Assembly: GCF_003946885.1 (NCBI RefSeq)
Contig: NZ_RWKQ01000020.1
Coordinates: 1-64,000 of the forward strand
Length of the DNA stretch: 64,000 nucleotides
Direction of reading: 5' to 3'
DNA from: Specibacter cremeus
Lineage (GTDB): Bacteria > Actinomycetota > Actinomycetes > Actinomycetales > Micrococcaceae
Shown here one piece after another: positions 51,069 through 59,403 of this stretch; position 1 is the first letter of the stretch, and each line of letters begins with the position of its first letter. Under the pieces are notes generated by a model. That model ran no database searches. It was not told where the DNA came from and was given only the letters and a program-made list of their open reading frames with translations. Made by a program: the position numbers and the translations under genes.

Positions 51069-52150
51069 CCGTTGCCATCGTCCTGAGTTCCGTGTTGTTG
51101 GCACTGGTGCTCGTACTCGCCCTGGCGCTGCCCTCGATCAACAGTCCGACCGTGCCCTTCGGGGTTCGGGTACCGGCCCAGCGTGCCGAGGACCCGACGG
51201 TGGTCAGGCAGACCCGCATCTACCGATGGCGGGTACTCGTCAGTGGGATCGTCGCCGCCGGGGTCGGCGTCGTCATCTACGGCGTGACAGGCGAGACGTT
51301 GCTGCTGCCGTTGTCGGTGCTGGTGCTCGTCGGTGTCTGGTACGGCTGCTTCTTCCTGGCCAACCACGAGATCCGGGCCGCCAAGACCGCCGGGGGCTGG
51401 TACCAGGGCCTGCACCAAGGCATCGCGGTGGACACCGCGCTGCGGACCGATCCACCGCGGTTTCCCTGGCTCTGGCTGGCACCGGCGCTGATCGTCACGG
51501 TCGCTACGGTGGTGATCGGCGTGATCAGCTACCCGTCGATGCCCGAGATCCTCGCGGTGCACTACGGCGCCAAGGGCGTGCCCAACCGGTTGGTTGCCAA
51601 GTCGGTCGGCACCGCCTTCTCATTGGTGTTCGTGCAGATCGGCGTGACTGCACTGCTCGTGGGTATCGCGGCGGCCATCTTCTTCCGCAGCCGGCCCGAC
51701 ATCGACCCGGCACACCCGGCCGGCTCCGCGCACTGGCACCGCCGGTACATGTCACTGGGCGCCAAGGCGCTGCTCGGGCTGGTCGCGATGATCGACTTGG
51801 GGATGCTGGGATCATCGCTGCTGATGTGGACCGGGACGGTCACTTCGTGGGCGCCGTTGGTGATCGTGCTCCCGATCCTGGCCGCCGTCGTGGTGGCAGT
51901 CGTGGTCCTGGCCAGGAACAACCGTGAGCAGGATGAGGGCGAGGAGGACACCGGCCTGACCCACCGGGAGGACGACAAGTACTGGCGCGGTGGCCTGTTC
52001 TACATCAACCGCGAAGACCACACGCTGCTGGTTCCGCGCCGGTTCGGTCTGGGATGGACGCTCAACTTCGGCAATCCCAGGGCAGCGATGCTTCTGGCCG
52101 GCGTCGTGGCACTGATCGGCCTGCTGATCACCCTCCGTTTCGGCGGCTGA
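51065..52150 (+). CDS. DUF1648/DUF5808 multi-span membrane protein
   Basis: 361-aa membrane protein with about eight spans. The N-terminal segment LPSINSPTVPFGVRVPAQRAEDPTVVRQTRIYRWRV is the DUF5808-containing family opening. DUF1648 is seen at YPSMPEILAVHYGAKGVPNRLVAKSVGTAF (about 160-189). The end has DDKYWRGGLFYINREDHTLLVPRRFGLGWTLNFG, the DUF5808 motif, then a last membrane helix. No transport or enzyme motif. Homologues stand beside YtrA-type regulators in many Gram-positives, and some relatives (SdpI-like) give immunity to toxic peptides; an immunity role here is a guess from that. Confidence 0.85.
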   Translation: MTVAIVLSSVLLALVLVLALALPSINSPTVPFGVRVPAQRAEDPTVVRQTRIYRWRVLVSGIVAAGVGVVIYGVTGETLLLPLSVLVLVGVWYGCFFLANHEIRAAKTAGGWYQGLHQGIAVDTALRTDPPRFPWLWLAPALIVTVATVVIGVISYPSMPEILAVHYGAKGVPNRLVAKSVGTAFSLVFVQIGVTALLVGIAAAIFFRSRPDIDPAHPAGSAHWHRRYMSLGAKALLGLVAMIDLGMLGSSLLMWTGTVTSWAPLVIVLPILAAVVVAVVVLARNNREQDEGEEDTGLTHREDDKYWRGGLFYINREDHTLLVPRRFGLGWTLNFGNPRAAMLLAGVVALIGLLITLRFGG

Positions 52151-52745
52151 TCCCCCCAGCGGTGGCGTCGCGAGTGCCGCCCAAAGCCGAAATTCGCACC
52201 GCCCCCCAATGCGACGATCAGCCAAACCATAGCGTCGGATATTTCACTTATTCACAAGCCACCCCTACTAGTGCACAAACTGTCGGATGATTCCCCGCCC
52301 GGGATCCTAACGGTTCCGACCCGCATGTTGACGGCGTTGGCGCTGGTCTTGCGCTTGTTGACACACGCCGCTGAGGCAATAGGATTTAGGACAACGGCTT
52401 ACCGAATGGTGCTGGCCTTTGGGCCAGTCATCCTCGTGGCCCCGCCGGCAACGCAGGAATGCGGGCCGGCTTCTTCAGGGGGGACAAGTCCACGCGTCAT
52501 CAGAAAACAGCTTGGCCGTGATCTTTGAAAATCCGGCCCATGCTGGCCCGAAGGCGCGTGGATTTGTCTTTGCCCGCCCTGATGCGCGTGACCCGTGACG
52601 CTGGCGGCGGCGCATTCCACCTATAATGGACTCTTGGCGCGCTGACATGGGCGGTTCGCCGACACGCCCGCCGGTGCACCCCGCCAAGCATTCCCCGGGG
52701 TGGGCCCGGCGCCTCCCTTGCGGCCACACGAAAGGCACCCGTTAC
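52151..52745. other. 595-bp intergenic stretch, probable island edge
   Basis: No supported gene. An 85-codon plus-strand frame (52271-52528) has no ribosome site or family resemblance. Lower G+C around 52200-52340. Near its right end is a TATAAT box (52622) that serves ppm1. No tRNA, direct repeat or integrase trace was found to mark the junction. Confidence 0.5.
52622..52627 (+). promoter_or_regulatory. -10 box TATAAT upstream of ppm1
   Basis: Exact consensus -10, 119 nt before the ppm1 start; TGACGC about 20 nt upstream is a weak -35 candidate. Confidence 0.5.
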
Positions 52746-53477
52746 TTGCGCGTCCTCACGATCATCCCCACCTACAACGAGCTCGAATCGCTGCCGAAGA
52801 CGCTGACCCGGCTACGCGCCGCGGCCCCCCAGGTGGATGTGCTCGTCGCCGACGACAACAGCCCGGACGGCACGGGCGCGCTGGCCGACGAGTTCGCCGC
52901 CGCCGACCCCCAGGTCCATGTCCTGCACCGCGCCGGCAAGGCGGGGCTCGGCGCCGCCTACCTGGCCGGCTTCGCCTGGGGTCTGGAGGCCGGCTACGAC
53001 GTGCTGGTCGAAATGGACGCCGACGGCTCGCACCAGCCCGAACAGCTTCCGCTGCTGCTGGACGCCGTGGAGCAGGGCGCGGACCTGGCGCTCGGGTCCC
53101 GTTGGGTGCCCGGGGGGAAGGTCGTGAACTGGCCACTGCACCGCAAGCTGATCTCCCGTGGCGGCAGTTTCTACTCGCGCCTGCTGCTGGGCCTGTCGGT
53201 GCGCGACATCACCGGCGGCTACCGCGCGTTCCGGCGCAGCACCCTGGAGGCCGTCGACCTTGGCACGGTCGATTCGGTCGGCTACGGCTTCCAGGTCGAC
53301 ATGTTGTGGCGCGTGGCGCTCAAGGGGTTGCGCATCGTGGAAGTGCCCATCACGTTCGTCGAGCGCGAGTTTGGCGCCTCGAAGATGAGCGGCGGCATTT
53401 TCCAGGAGGCCGTGGTCAACGTGACGCGGTGGGGCCTGGCGGCCCGCTGGGCGAAGCTCACCGGTCGGGGCAAGTAG
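52746..53477 (+). CDS. ppm1: polyprenol-phosphate mannosyltransferase (Ppm1/DPMS type)
   Basis: 243-aa GT2 glycosyltransferase that moves mannose from GDP-mannose to polyprenyl phosphate, donor for lipomannan and protein mannosylation. Seen: [17 protein letters not shown] (about 4-20), [13 protein letters not shown] (nucleotide-binding Asp), [30 protein letters not shown] (DxD), [49 protein letters not shown] 52746 is chosen because the conserved part starts there and GAAAGG lies 10 nt before. The lipoprotein N-acyltransferase that often precedes or is fused to Ppm1 is absent here. Confidence 0.93.
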   Translation: MRVLTIIPTYNELESLPKTLTRLRAAAPQVDVLVADDNSPDGTGALADEFAAADPQVHVLHRAGKAGLGAAYLAGFAWGLEAGYDVLVEMDADGSHQPEQLPLLLDAVEQGADLALGSRWVPGGKVVNWPLHRKLISRGGSFYSRLLLGLSVRDITGGYRAFRRSTLEAVDLGTVDSVGYGFQVDMLWRVALKGLRIVEVPITFVEREFGASKMSGGIFQEAVVNVTRWGLAARWAKLTGRGK

Positions 53478-53502
53478 CGTTCGCCCCGGGCCGCCCGCAC
53501 GA

Positions 53503-53547
53503 AAGGGGCCGGGCCGGGATCCTGCACGGATTCCGGCCCGGCCCCTT
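53503..53547. terminator. hairpin between ppm1 and rbpA
   Basis: 15-bp perfect stem AAGGGGCCGGGCCGG / CCGGCCCGGCCCCTT with a 15-nt loop, between the two convergent genes. Ends with TTCGCGTTTG, so a weak T-run on the plus side. Likely works in both directions. Confidence 0.75.
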
Positions 53548-53588
53548 CGCGTTTGCGGGTGATTGCGGTTGTTTGCGCCGAGCGGCCG

Positions 53589-53930
53589 TCAGGCGCTTTC
53601 GCCGCGCCGTTCACGCAATGCCGTCAGGCGGTCGGCCAGGATCTGCTCCAGCTCGGCCTCGGTGCGGCGCTCCAGCAGCATGTCCCAGTGCGTGCGCACG
53701 GGCTTCGCGTTGGCGTCCACGGGCTTCTCGCCGTCGACCAGGATCGCCTCCTTGCCGGTCTTGGACACCCAGACCGGGGGAATCTCCGCCTCCATGGAGA
53801 ATGTCACGAACACCTGCTCGCCGTCGGCGCACCGGTACTCCACCCGCTGGCGGGGGGCCGGTTCGACTCCGGACTCGGTTTCCATGCTCTGGGCACCCAG
53901 GCGCATGCCCCGCAGGCTGCGATCGCTCAT
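53589..53930 (-). CDS. rbpA: RNA polymerase-binding protein RbpA
   Basis: 113-aa actinobacterial transcription factor that binds the principal sigma factor and stabilises open complexes. MSDRSLRGMRLGAQSMETESG is the disordered N-terminal tail, RQRVEYRCADGEQVFVTFSMEAEIPPVWVSKTGKEAIL is the RbpA core domain, and RTHWDMLLERRTEAELEQILADRLTALRE is the sigma-interaction helix. The second zinc Cys of some homologues is absent. A promoter with GGAAC-N18-GTT about 105 nt upstream suggests control by a SigR/SigH-type stress sigma factor. Confidence 0.95.
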   Translation of the reverse strand: MSDRSLRGMRLGAQSMETESGVEPAPRQRVEYRCADGEQVFVTFSMEAEIPPVWVSKTGKEAILVDGEKPVDANAKPVRTHWDMLLERRTEAELEQILADRLTALRERRGESA

Positions 53931-54035
53931 GACTTCTCCTCAAGTAGGCGCCTGCCGGCAGGTCGTCCGTGGCAGGCGGGATGCCCGCACGCCACCGTGT
54001 CGGGTGGTGTGCAGGCTTGTAACGTCTACAGTTTC

Positions 54036-54061
54036 AACGCGGAAACATGGACGGATGTTCC
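54036..54061 (-). promoter_or_regulatory. SigR/SigH-type promoter of rbpA
   Basis: On the minus strand GGAAC (54061-54057), exactly 18 nt, GTT (54038-54036). This fits the disulfide-stress consensus GGAAY-N18-GTT known from Streptomyces SigR and mycobacterial SigH. Confidence 0.65.
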
Positions 54062-54109
54062 CCGCGTCCGGGCCGGCGGCTTTCGATGCGCCGCCCGGCC
54101 GAACATCCA

Positions 54110-55039
54110 TTATACGTGCTCGCCGGCGCTCTCCCCGGGGACGGCGAGATCGGGCGTCGTGGCGCCGAGCACGTTGCCGATGCCCTTTAGCGCCTCGCCC
54201 ACCTCACTGGGGATGATCCACAGCTTGTTCGACGATCCGGTGGCGATCTTCGGCAGCGTCTGCAGGTACTGGTACGCCAGCAGTTTCTGCGTCGGGTTGC
54301 CCTTGTGGATGGCGTCGAACACCTTCTGGATGGCCTGCGACTCACCGTCCGCGCGCAGGATGGCCGCCTTCGCGTCACCTTCGGCCTTCAGGATTGCGGA
54401 CTGCCGTTCACCCTCGGCGGTGAGGATGGCCGACTGCTTGGTGCCCTCGGCCGTCAGGATGGCGGCGCGGCGGTCACGTTCGGCGCGCATCTGCTTCTCC
54501 ATGGAGTCCTGGATGGACAGTGGCGGGTCGATGGCCTTCAGCTCGACGCGGCTGACGCGGATGCCCCAGCGGCCGGTCGCCTCGTCGAGGACGCCGCGCA
54601 GCTGGCCGTTGATCTGGTCGCGCGAGGTCAGCGCCTCCTCGAGGTTCAGCCCGCCGACCACGTTACGCAGCGTGGTCGTGGTCAGCTGCTCCACGGCCTG
54701 GATGTAGTTCGCGATCTCGTACGTGGCCGCGCGCGGGTCGGTGACCTGGAAGTACACCACCGTGTCGATGGACACGACCAGGTTGTCCTCGGTGATCACC
54801 GGCTGCGGCGGGAAGGAGACAACCTGTTCGCGCAGGTCCAGCAGCGGCAGCAACCGGTCGACGAAGGGGATCAGGATGGTCAGCCCGGGGTTGAGCGTGC
54901 GCTGGTACTTGCCGAGGCGCTCGACGACGCCGGCGCGCGCCTGCGGGATGATCCGTACCGACCTCACCAGGACGACCACCACAAAGATGATCAGGATGAT
55001 GAGTACGACGGTCAACGCCGCACCTCCGAAACCTAACAT
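54110..55039 (-). CDS. SPFH/Band-7 membrane protein (stomatin/QmcA-like)
   Basis: 309-aa protein anchored by one N-terminal helix (LGFGGAALTVVLIILIIFVVVVLV, about 2-25). SPFH core: VRIIPQARAGVVERLGKYQRTLNPGLTILIPFVDRLL, SIDTVVYFQVTDPRAATYEI, TTTLRNVVGGLNLEEALTSRDQIN. The coiled part has the repeated block AAILTAEGTKQSAILTAEGERQSAILKAEGDAKAAIL (about 195-231), typical of stomatins. Such proteins form rings and microdomains in the membrane. The NfeD gene 81 nt upstream on the same strand is the usual partner. Confidence 0.92.
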   Translation of the reverse strand: MLGFGGAALTVVLIILIIFVVVVLVRSVRIIPQARAGVVERLGKYQRTLNPGLTILIPFVDRLLPLLDLREQVVSFPPQPVITEDNLVVSIDTVVYFQVTDPRAATYEIANYIQAVEQLTTTTLRNVVGGLNLEEALTSRDQINGQLRGVLDEATGRWGIRVSRVELKAIDPPLSIQDSMEKQMRAERDRRAAILTAEGTKQSAILTAEGERQSAILKAEGDAKAAILRADGESQAIQKVFDAIHKGNPTQKLLAYQYLQTLPKIATGSSNKLWIIPSEVGEALKGIGNVLGATTPDLAVPGESAGEHV

Positions 55040-55120
55040 TGCGTTCCCCTCTTTCGTTGCTGTCGGGCATGAGTGACAAGTTCTTCGGCGGCTGCCGGAT
55101 GGCCCGGTGCGCGGGTGGGC

Positions 55121-55591
55121 CTAGGCGCCCGCGGTTGGCGCCGCCGTCGTGCTGGTGACGACGGCGGTGGCGCCGTCAATCGCGGACACGACGACGGGGG
55201 TCCCGGCCGCCAGTTCGGTGCCGGATGCGGCCCGGGCGGACCAGACGTCGCCGCCGATCTTCACGCGCCCGCCCGCGGCGCCGATGGTCTCGACGACGAC
55301 GGCGTCGCGCCCGATCAGGCGGTCCACGTTCGTCAGCAGGTCGGCGGGGCCGCGGCGCAGGTGGACCATCGCGACGGGCCGGATGAAGATGGTCATGGCG
55401 GCCGCGACGACGCAGAACACCACTACCTGGAGCGTGAAGTCGGCGTGCAGGAAGTAGGCGACCATGGCCGCCAGGGCGCCGACGGACATGAGGATGAAAT
55501 AGAGGCCGAGGGTCAGCATTTCGACCACGGCCAAACCAAGAAACACGACCAGCCATATCAGCCAACCGTTGTCGACCAACCATGCAAACAT
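55121..55591 (-). CDS. NfeD-family membrane protein
   Basis: 156-aa protein. Three or four N-terminal membrane helices (NGWLIWLVVFLGLAVVEMLT; YFILMSVGALAAMVAYFL; LQVVVFCVVAAAMTIFIRP) are followed by the soluble OB-fold of NfeD1b (NVDRLIGRDAVVVETIGAAGGRVKIGGDVWSARAASGTELAAGTPVVV, about 90-137). No protease domain. It precedes the SPFH gene on the minus strand, as in most bacteria, so both should work together in membrane organisation. Confidence 0.92.
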   Translation of the reverse strand: MFAWLVDNGWLIWLVVFLGLAVVEMLTLGLYFILMSVGALAAMVAYFLHADFTLQVVVFCVVAAAMTIFIRPVAMVHLRRGPADLLTNVDRLIGRDAVVVETIGAAGGRVKIGGDVWSARAASGTELAAGTPVVVSAIDGATAVVTSTTAAPTAGA

Positions 55592-55668
55592 CGAGTCCCC
55601 CTCGTCACTTGTCCTTCCAATGAGCCTACTACGTATGCCACGTCACGGCGCCGCCAGTTGGCTGGGTG

Positions 55669-57087
55669 TTAGATGACAGCCTGCAACGGCACCCGCAGCG
55701 GCGTGCCGCCGACGTGGTCGCGCAGCTCGGCCAGGATGGCGACGGCCTCGGCCAGCTGGTCCTGCGGGTAGAAGAACGGCAGGCGCAGGAACCGCTCGAA
55801 CGCGCCGTCCAGGCCGAACCGTGGTCCGGGCACCAGGCCCAGCCCGCGGGGGCGGGCGGCCAGCGCCAGTGCCGAACTGGACGCGTCCTGCGTGTTGACC
55901 CACAGGGTCAGGCCGCCGTCGGGCACGACGACGTCCCAGTCGGGCAATGTCTCGGCGAGCCTGCCGACCAGGAAGTCGCGGCCGCGGCGCAACCCGGCGG
56001 CGCGGTTGGCCGTCATGGCGGGCAGGTCGGCCAGCAGGATGGTCGCGACGAGCTGCTCGAACAGGGGCGTGCCCAAATCGCCGGCCGGCCGGTTCCGCAG
56101 GATCTGCCCCAGCAGGGCCTGTGGGGCGCGAATCCAGCCGATGCGCAGCCCGCCCCACGCGATCTTGCCCAACGAGCCGAGGGTGACAATATTGGCGGAG
56201 TTGGGGGAGAAGGCGCACAACGGCGGCATCGGGCCCCGGTCGATGTCCAGCAGGGCGGTAGTCTCGTCGGCCACAAGCACGGTGCCCTCGCGCTGGGCGA
56301 CGGCGACGATCTCCTCCCGGTCCGCCACCGGCATGCTCAGCCCGGTCGGGTTGTGGAAGTCGGGCATGAGGAACGCCATGCTGGGGGCCGCGCGGCGGAA
56401 CTGCAGGCGGGCCTGGGCCAGGTCCCACCCGGTGTGCTGCTGGACGGGCAGCGCCACGAGGCGGGCGCCGGCCGCCGCGAATGTGTCGAGCGCGTGCGGG
56501 TAGGTGGGCTGTTCGACCAGGATGCGCTCCCCGGTGGAGTGTAATGTCCGGGTGACCAGGCTCAGCGCATGCTGGGCGCCGATGGTGACCATGACCTGGT
56601 CCGGGTCGGTCGGCACCCCGCGGTCGCGGTAGTGCCCGGCGATCGCTTCGCGCAGGTCGGGCAGGCCGACCATGTCGAAGCCGTCGTGGCCCAGGTAGCC
56701 GGTGATCTGATCGGCCGCCCGGGCGAACGCTGCGGCCAGTCCGGGGAAGGCCGGCGCCGTGGCCTTGGTGAAATCCAGTGGCAGCCGGCCGGCCGGTTCG
56801 TGTTCGCCGCGCCGCCCGCCGGGCAGGGCCAGGGTGCTGCCGGAGCCGCGGACGCTGACCAGGTAGCCGTCGTCGCGCAGCTTCGCGTAGGCTGCCGCGA
56901 CGGTGGTGCGGCTCAGGTCAAGGGCACCACTGAGGTCGCGTTCGGCCGGGATGCGGGTGCCGGTGGCCAGCCGCCCGTCCAGCAGCAGGAGGCGGATCCG
57001 GTCCGCCAGGGCCCGGTAGGCGGGGGCGTCGGTGCGCCATTCGCCCAGGTCCCGGGCGAGGCGCCGGCCCGTGATGATGGAGGTCAT
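55669..57087 (-). CDS. MocR-type regulator (GntR HTH plus aminotransferase fold)
   Basis: 472-aa protein. The N-terminal GntR winged helix is ALADRIRLLLLDGRLATGTRIPAERDLSGALDLSRTTVAAAYAKLRDDGYLVS (about 25-77). The fold-type I aminotransferase domain follows, with GAQHALSLVTRTL, ERILVEQPTYPHALD, FLMPDFHNPTGLSMP, VADETTALLD and the PLP Lys in SLGKIAWGGLRIGW (about 290-303). MocR proteins use PLP or its amine adduct as signal. Divergent from the YczE-like gene; direct repeats overlap both promoters, fitting the YczR-YczE pairs known in other genomes. TATTGT 6 nt before the ATG suggests a leaderless message. Confidence 0.93.
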   Translation of the reverse strand: MTSIITGRRLARDLGEWRTDAPAYRALADRIRLLLLDGRLATGTRIPAERDLSGALDLSRTTVAAAYAKLRDDGYLVSVRGSGSTLALPGGRRGEHEPAGRLPLDFTKATAPAFPGLAAAFARAADQITGYLGHDGFDMVGLPDLREAIAGHYRDRGVPTDPDQVMVTIGAQHALSLVTRTLHSTGERILVEQPTYPHALDTFAAAGARLVALPVQQHTGWDLAQARLQFRRAAPSMAFLMPDFHNPTGLSMPVADREEIVAVAQREGTVLVADETTALLDIDRGPMPPLCAFSPNSANIVTLGSLGKIAWGGLRIGWIRAPQALLGQILRNRPAGDLGTPLFEQLVATILLADLPAMTANRAAGLRRGRDFLVGRLAETLPDWDVVVPDGGLTLWVNTQDASSSALALAARPRGLGLVPGPRFGLDGAFERFLRLPFFYPQDQLAEAVAILAELRDHVGGTPLRVPLQAVI

Positions 57088-57147
57088 AAGGCCACAATAG
57101 TCGAATTGGACCTATTGCATAAGGCCACTTTGACTAGGATTGGAACC
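57085..57147. promoter_or_regulatory. direct-repeat operators and leaderless promoters, mocR/yczE
   Basis: CATAAGGCCAC at 57085-57095 and again at 57118-57128, each followed at 20-21 nt by ATTGGA (57105, 57139). The first copy covers the mocR start and its -10 (TATTGT, minus strand 57099-57094). The second leads to the yczE -10 (TAGGAT, 57135-57140, 7 nt before ATG). MocR proteins are known to bind direct repeats. Confidence 0.75.
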
Positions 57148-57867
57148 ATGTTGCGCTTCCTCACCACGGATCTCCTCGCCGCCCGCCTCGTCCGCCTGTT
57201 CGTCGGATTGGCCGCCTACGGCCTGGCCATCGCGCTCATGATCCAGGGTGGGGTGGGCGCGTCGCCATGGGATGTTTTCGGCCAAGGCGCGGCCAGGACG
57301 ACCGGGCTGTCCTTCGGGGTGGCCACCATCATGATCAGTGTCGGCGTGCTGTTGCTGTGGATCCCGTTGCGCCAATGGCCGGGCTTCGGCACTGTCGCCA
57401 ACACGTTCCTCGTTGGGGCGTTCGCCGACGTGGGCCTCGCCATCGTGCCCCGGTTCGACCAGCTGGCCCTGCAGTGCGTGTCCTTCGCGGCCGGTCTCGT
57501 GCTGCTGGCGTTCGCCACGGCGTTGTACATCGGGGCCGGTTTGGGACCGGGCCCGCGCGACGGCCTGATGACCGGGCTGGTGCGTGTCACCGGCCGCCCG
57601 GTGTGGCTCATCCGGACCGGCATCGAGCTGATCGTGGTCGTCGCCGGCTTCTTCCTGGGCGGCACGGTGGGCCTGGGCACCCTGGTGTTCGCCATCGGCG
57701 TGGGCCCGCTGACGCAGGTCATGTTGCGCTGGCTGCGCGTCAACCTGCATGCCGGGAAGCCGGGCGCAACCGCACCGGAACCTGCCACGGCCGTCGTGCC
57801 GGCCCTGCCTGGGCCGGGGGTTCTTGGTTCGGGGGTTCTTGGGCCGGGAGTGGACGGAATTCGCTGA
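57148..57867 (+). CDS. yczE: YczE/YyaS/YitT-family membrane protein
   Basis: 239-aa membrane protein with about five to six spans: LVRLFVGLAAYGLAIALMIQ, GASPWDVFGQGAARTTGLSFGVATIMISVGVLLLW, GFGTVANTFLVGAFADVGLA, ALYIGAGLGPGPRDGLMTGL and GTLVFAIGVGPLTQVMLRWL. The GxGxGPRDGLM part is the YczE hallmark. In Bacillus YczE is needed for surfactin or similar peptide synthesis activation; the biochemical role is unknown. It is transcribed divergently from the MocR gene, probably under its control. The Pro/Gly-rich end (from GKPGATAPEPA) overlaps the methyltransferase gene tail to tail. Confidence 0.9.
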   Translation: MLRFLTTDLLAARLVRLFVGLAAYGLAIALMIQGGVGASPWDVFGQGAARTTGLSFGVATIMISVGVLLLWIPLRQWPGFGTVANTFLVGAFADVGLAIVPRFDQLALQCVSFAAGLVLLAFATALYIGAGLGPGPRDGLMTGLVRVTGRPVWLIRTGIELIVVVAGFFLGGTVGLGTLVFAIGVGPLTQVMLRWLRVNLHAGKPGATAPEPATAVVPALPGPGVLGSGVLGPGVDGIR

Positions 57868-58702
57868 TCCGGAATGCCGCGGACACGCTGACGGGCCCCT
57901 CGTGCGGGGCGCCCCGGCGTTCGTGGTGGCCGGCCGGGCCCATGCGCGTGACGTTGGCGGCATCGTCCGGGCCGAGGTGGAGGGTGTACCGGAGCTCGGA
58001 TTGGCTCTCGAGCAGGAAATGCCCGGCCAGCGACTCGTGCAGGGCTGCCTCCTTGTCCTGCTGGATGCCGAGCAGGCCGTCGGCCAGCTCGGCCAGGTGG
58101 CCCGGCAGGGGAGTGACCACCAGCAGGAGACCGCCCGGGCGCAGGATGCGCGCAAACTCGCCCGGGTTGCGGGGGGCGAAGACGACGACGACGGCGTCCG
58201 CGGCCCGCGCCGCGATGGGCAGCGGGTGCCACACATCGCAGGACAGGTTGGCTGTGCCCGGGTTGCGGCGGGCCGCGCGGCGCAACGCGAACTTGGAGAT
58301 GTCCAGGCCGATGCTGGCCGCTTCATGGCCTTCATTGGCCAGCCCGGCCAGGATGCGGTGCAGGTAGAAGCCGGTGCCGGTGCCGGCGTCGACCACGAGG
58401 GGGGTGCGCCCCGTGGCCTCGGCGGTGTTCCCGGCCAGGTGTGTCGCGACGCTTTCGGCCAGGGTGTCCGCCAGACGGTCGTAGTGGCCGGCGTCGAGGA
58501 AGGCGTCGCGTGCCTCGACCATGTCCGGGGTGTCCTGCTGGAAGCGGGTGCCTTGGCCGGCCATCAGGTTCACATAACCCTGCCGGGCGATGTCGAAGTG
58601 GTGCCCGTCGAGGCAGGCGAGTTCCCGGTCGTCCGTTGCCGGGGGCCGGAAGTCAAGGCCGCACACGGGGCAGAGGAGTGCCTGGACGGCCTGGGCGCGC
58701 AT
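57740..58702 (-). CDS. RlmA/TlrB-type 23S rRNA guanine methyltransferase
   Basis: 320-aa SAM-dependent enzyme. The N-terminal zinc site is LLCPVCGLDFR with CLDGHHFDIARQGYVNLM (Cys11, Cys14, Cys30, His34). The SAM domain has LVVDAGTGTGFYLHRIL (about 100-116), LDISKFALRRAARR, PIAARAADAVVVVFAPRN and LRPGGLLLVVTPLPGHLAEL. The family methylates G745 or G748; the second class gives tylosin resistance in TlrB. Which position is hit here cannot be read. The C-terminal 40 residues are Pro-rich and overlap the yczE gene by 128 bp on the opposite strand. Confidence 0.88.
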   Translation of the reverse strand: MRAQAVQALLCPVCGLDFRPPATDDRELACLDGHHFDIARQGYVNLMAGQGTRFQQDTPDMVEARDAFLDAGHYDRLADTLAESVATHLAGNTAEATGRTPLVVDAGTGTGFYLHRILAGLANEGHEAASIGLDISKFALRRAARRNPGTANLSCDVWHPLPIAARAADAVVVVFAPRNPGEFARILRPGGLLLVVTPLPGHLAELADGLLGIQQDKEAALHESLAGHFLLESQSELRYTLHLGPDDAANVTRMGPAGHHERRGAPHEGPVSVSAAFRISEFRPLPAQEPPNQEPPAQAGPARRPWQVPVRLRPASRHAG

Positions 58703-58755
58703 GCGTCAATCCTAGTCAGTTGGCCTGGCCCTGTCGGGGACGCCTCGCAGAAAAC

Positions 58756-59403
58756 CTAGAACTGCAGGCCCGCCCGGGCCTCGGCGATGCCCGGCTGCGC
58801 CCAGTGCCCGGCGTACTCGGCGTTGGAGGTGAACGACCTGGAGATTGCCTTGTCCAGGTACAGCGTGCCGGCCAGGTGGTCGGTCTCGTGCGCGACGATG
58901 CGCGCCTGCCAACCGGTGAAGTCGCGCGAGAGGTGCGTGCCGGCGTCGTTCATGTAGGCCAGCCGAACCGCCGCGGGCCGGTCGACGACGGCCTGCCAGC
59001 CGGTCACCGACAGGCAGCCCTCGTAGAACAGCGCACGCGTGGTGCCGAGGGGTTCATAGCGTGGATTGAGCATGGCGAAAAACGGCAGCGGGCGCCGGTC
59101 TCGTTCTGCGGCGATGTCGTCGGCGACGTCGTACAGGTCCTCCAACACGGCGAGCTGCAGCGGGACGCCGATCTGCGGCGCGGCCAGGCCGACGCCGGGC
59201 GCCTCGCACATGACGCTACGCATGAGGTCGATGAGGCCGGCGAGTTCCTCCGGTTCCAACTGGCCGTCGACGGGCAGCGCCCGGGCGCGCAGCACGGGGT
59301 GGCCGGCCTGGACGATCGGTGGCAGCGCTTCCCGGTCCAGGATGTCGCGGACCAGACCCCGGATTTGGGCCGGCGTGTGCGGTGCGTTGGCCGGATCAGT
59401 CAT
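58756..59403 (-). CDS. def: peptide deformylase
   Basis: 215-aa metalloenzyme that removes formyl from nascent proteins. All three motifs are present: GVGLAAPQIGVPLQ (motif 1, about 70-83), EGCLSVTGW (motif 2, metal Cys), HETDHLAGTLYLD (motif 3, two His and catalytic Glu; T in place of the more common Y/F). N-terminal extension of about 25 aa. The start overlaps the previous small gene by 8 nt, so the pair is translated together. A second PDF elsewhere is common in actinobacteria. Confidence 0.95.
   Translation of the reverse strand: MTDPANAPHTPAQIRGLVRDILDREALPPIVQAGHPVLRARALPVDGQLEPEELAGLIDLMRSVMCEAPGVGLAAPQIGVPLQLAVLEDLYDVADDIAAERDRRPLPFFAMLNPRYEPLGTTRALFYEGCLSVTGWQAVVDRPAAVRLAYMNDAGTHLSRDFTGWQARIVAHETDHLAGTLYLDKAISRSFTSNAEYAGHWAQPGIAEARAGLQF

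Noticed and set aside
52271-52528. 85-codon plus-strand frame in the gap before ppm1
   Set aside because: No ribosome site, no family resemblance, and codon use unlike its neighbours.
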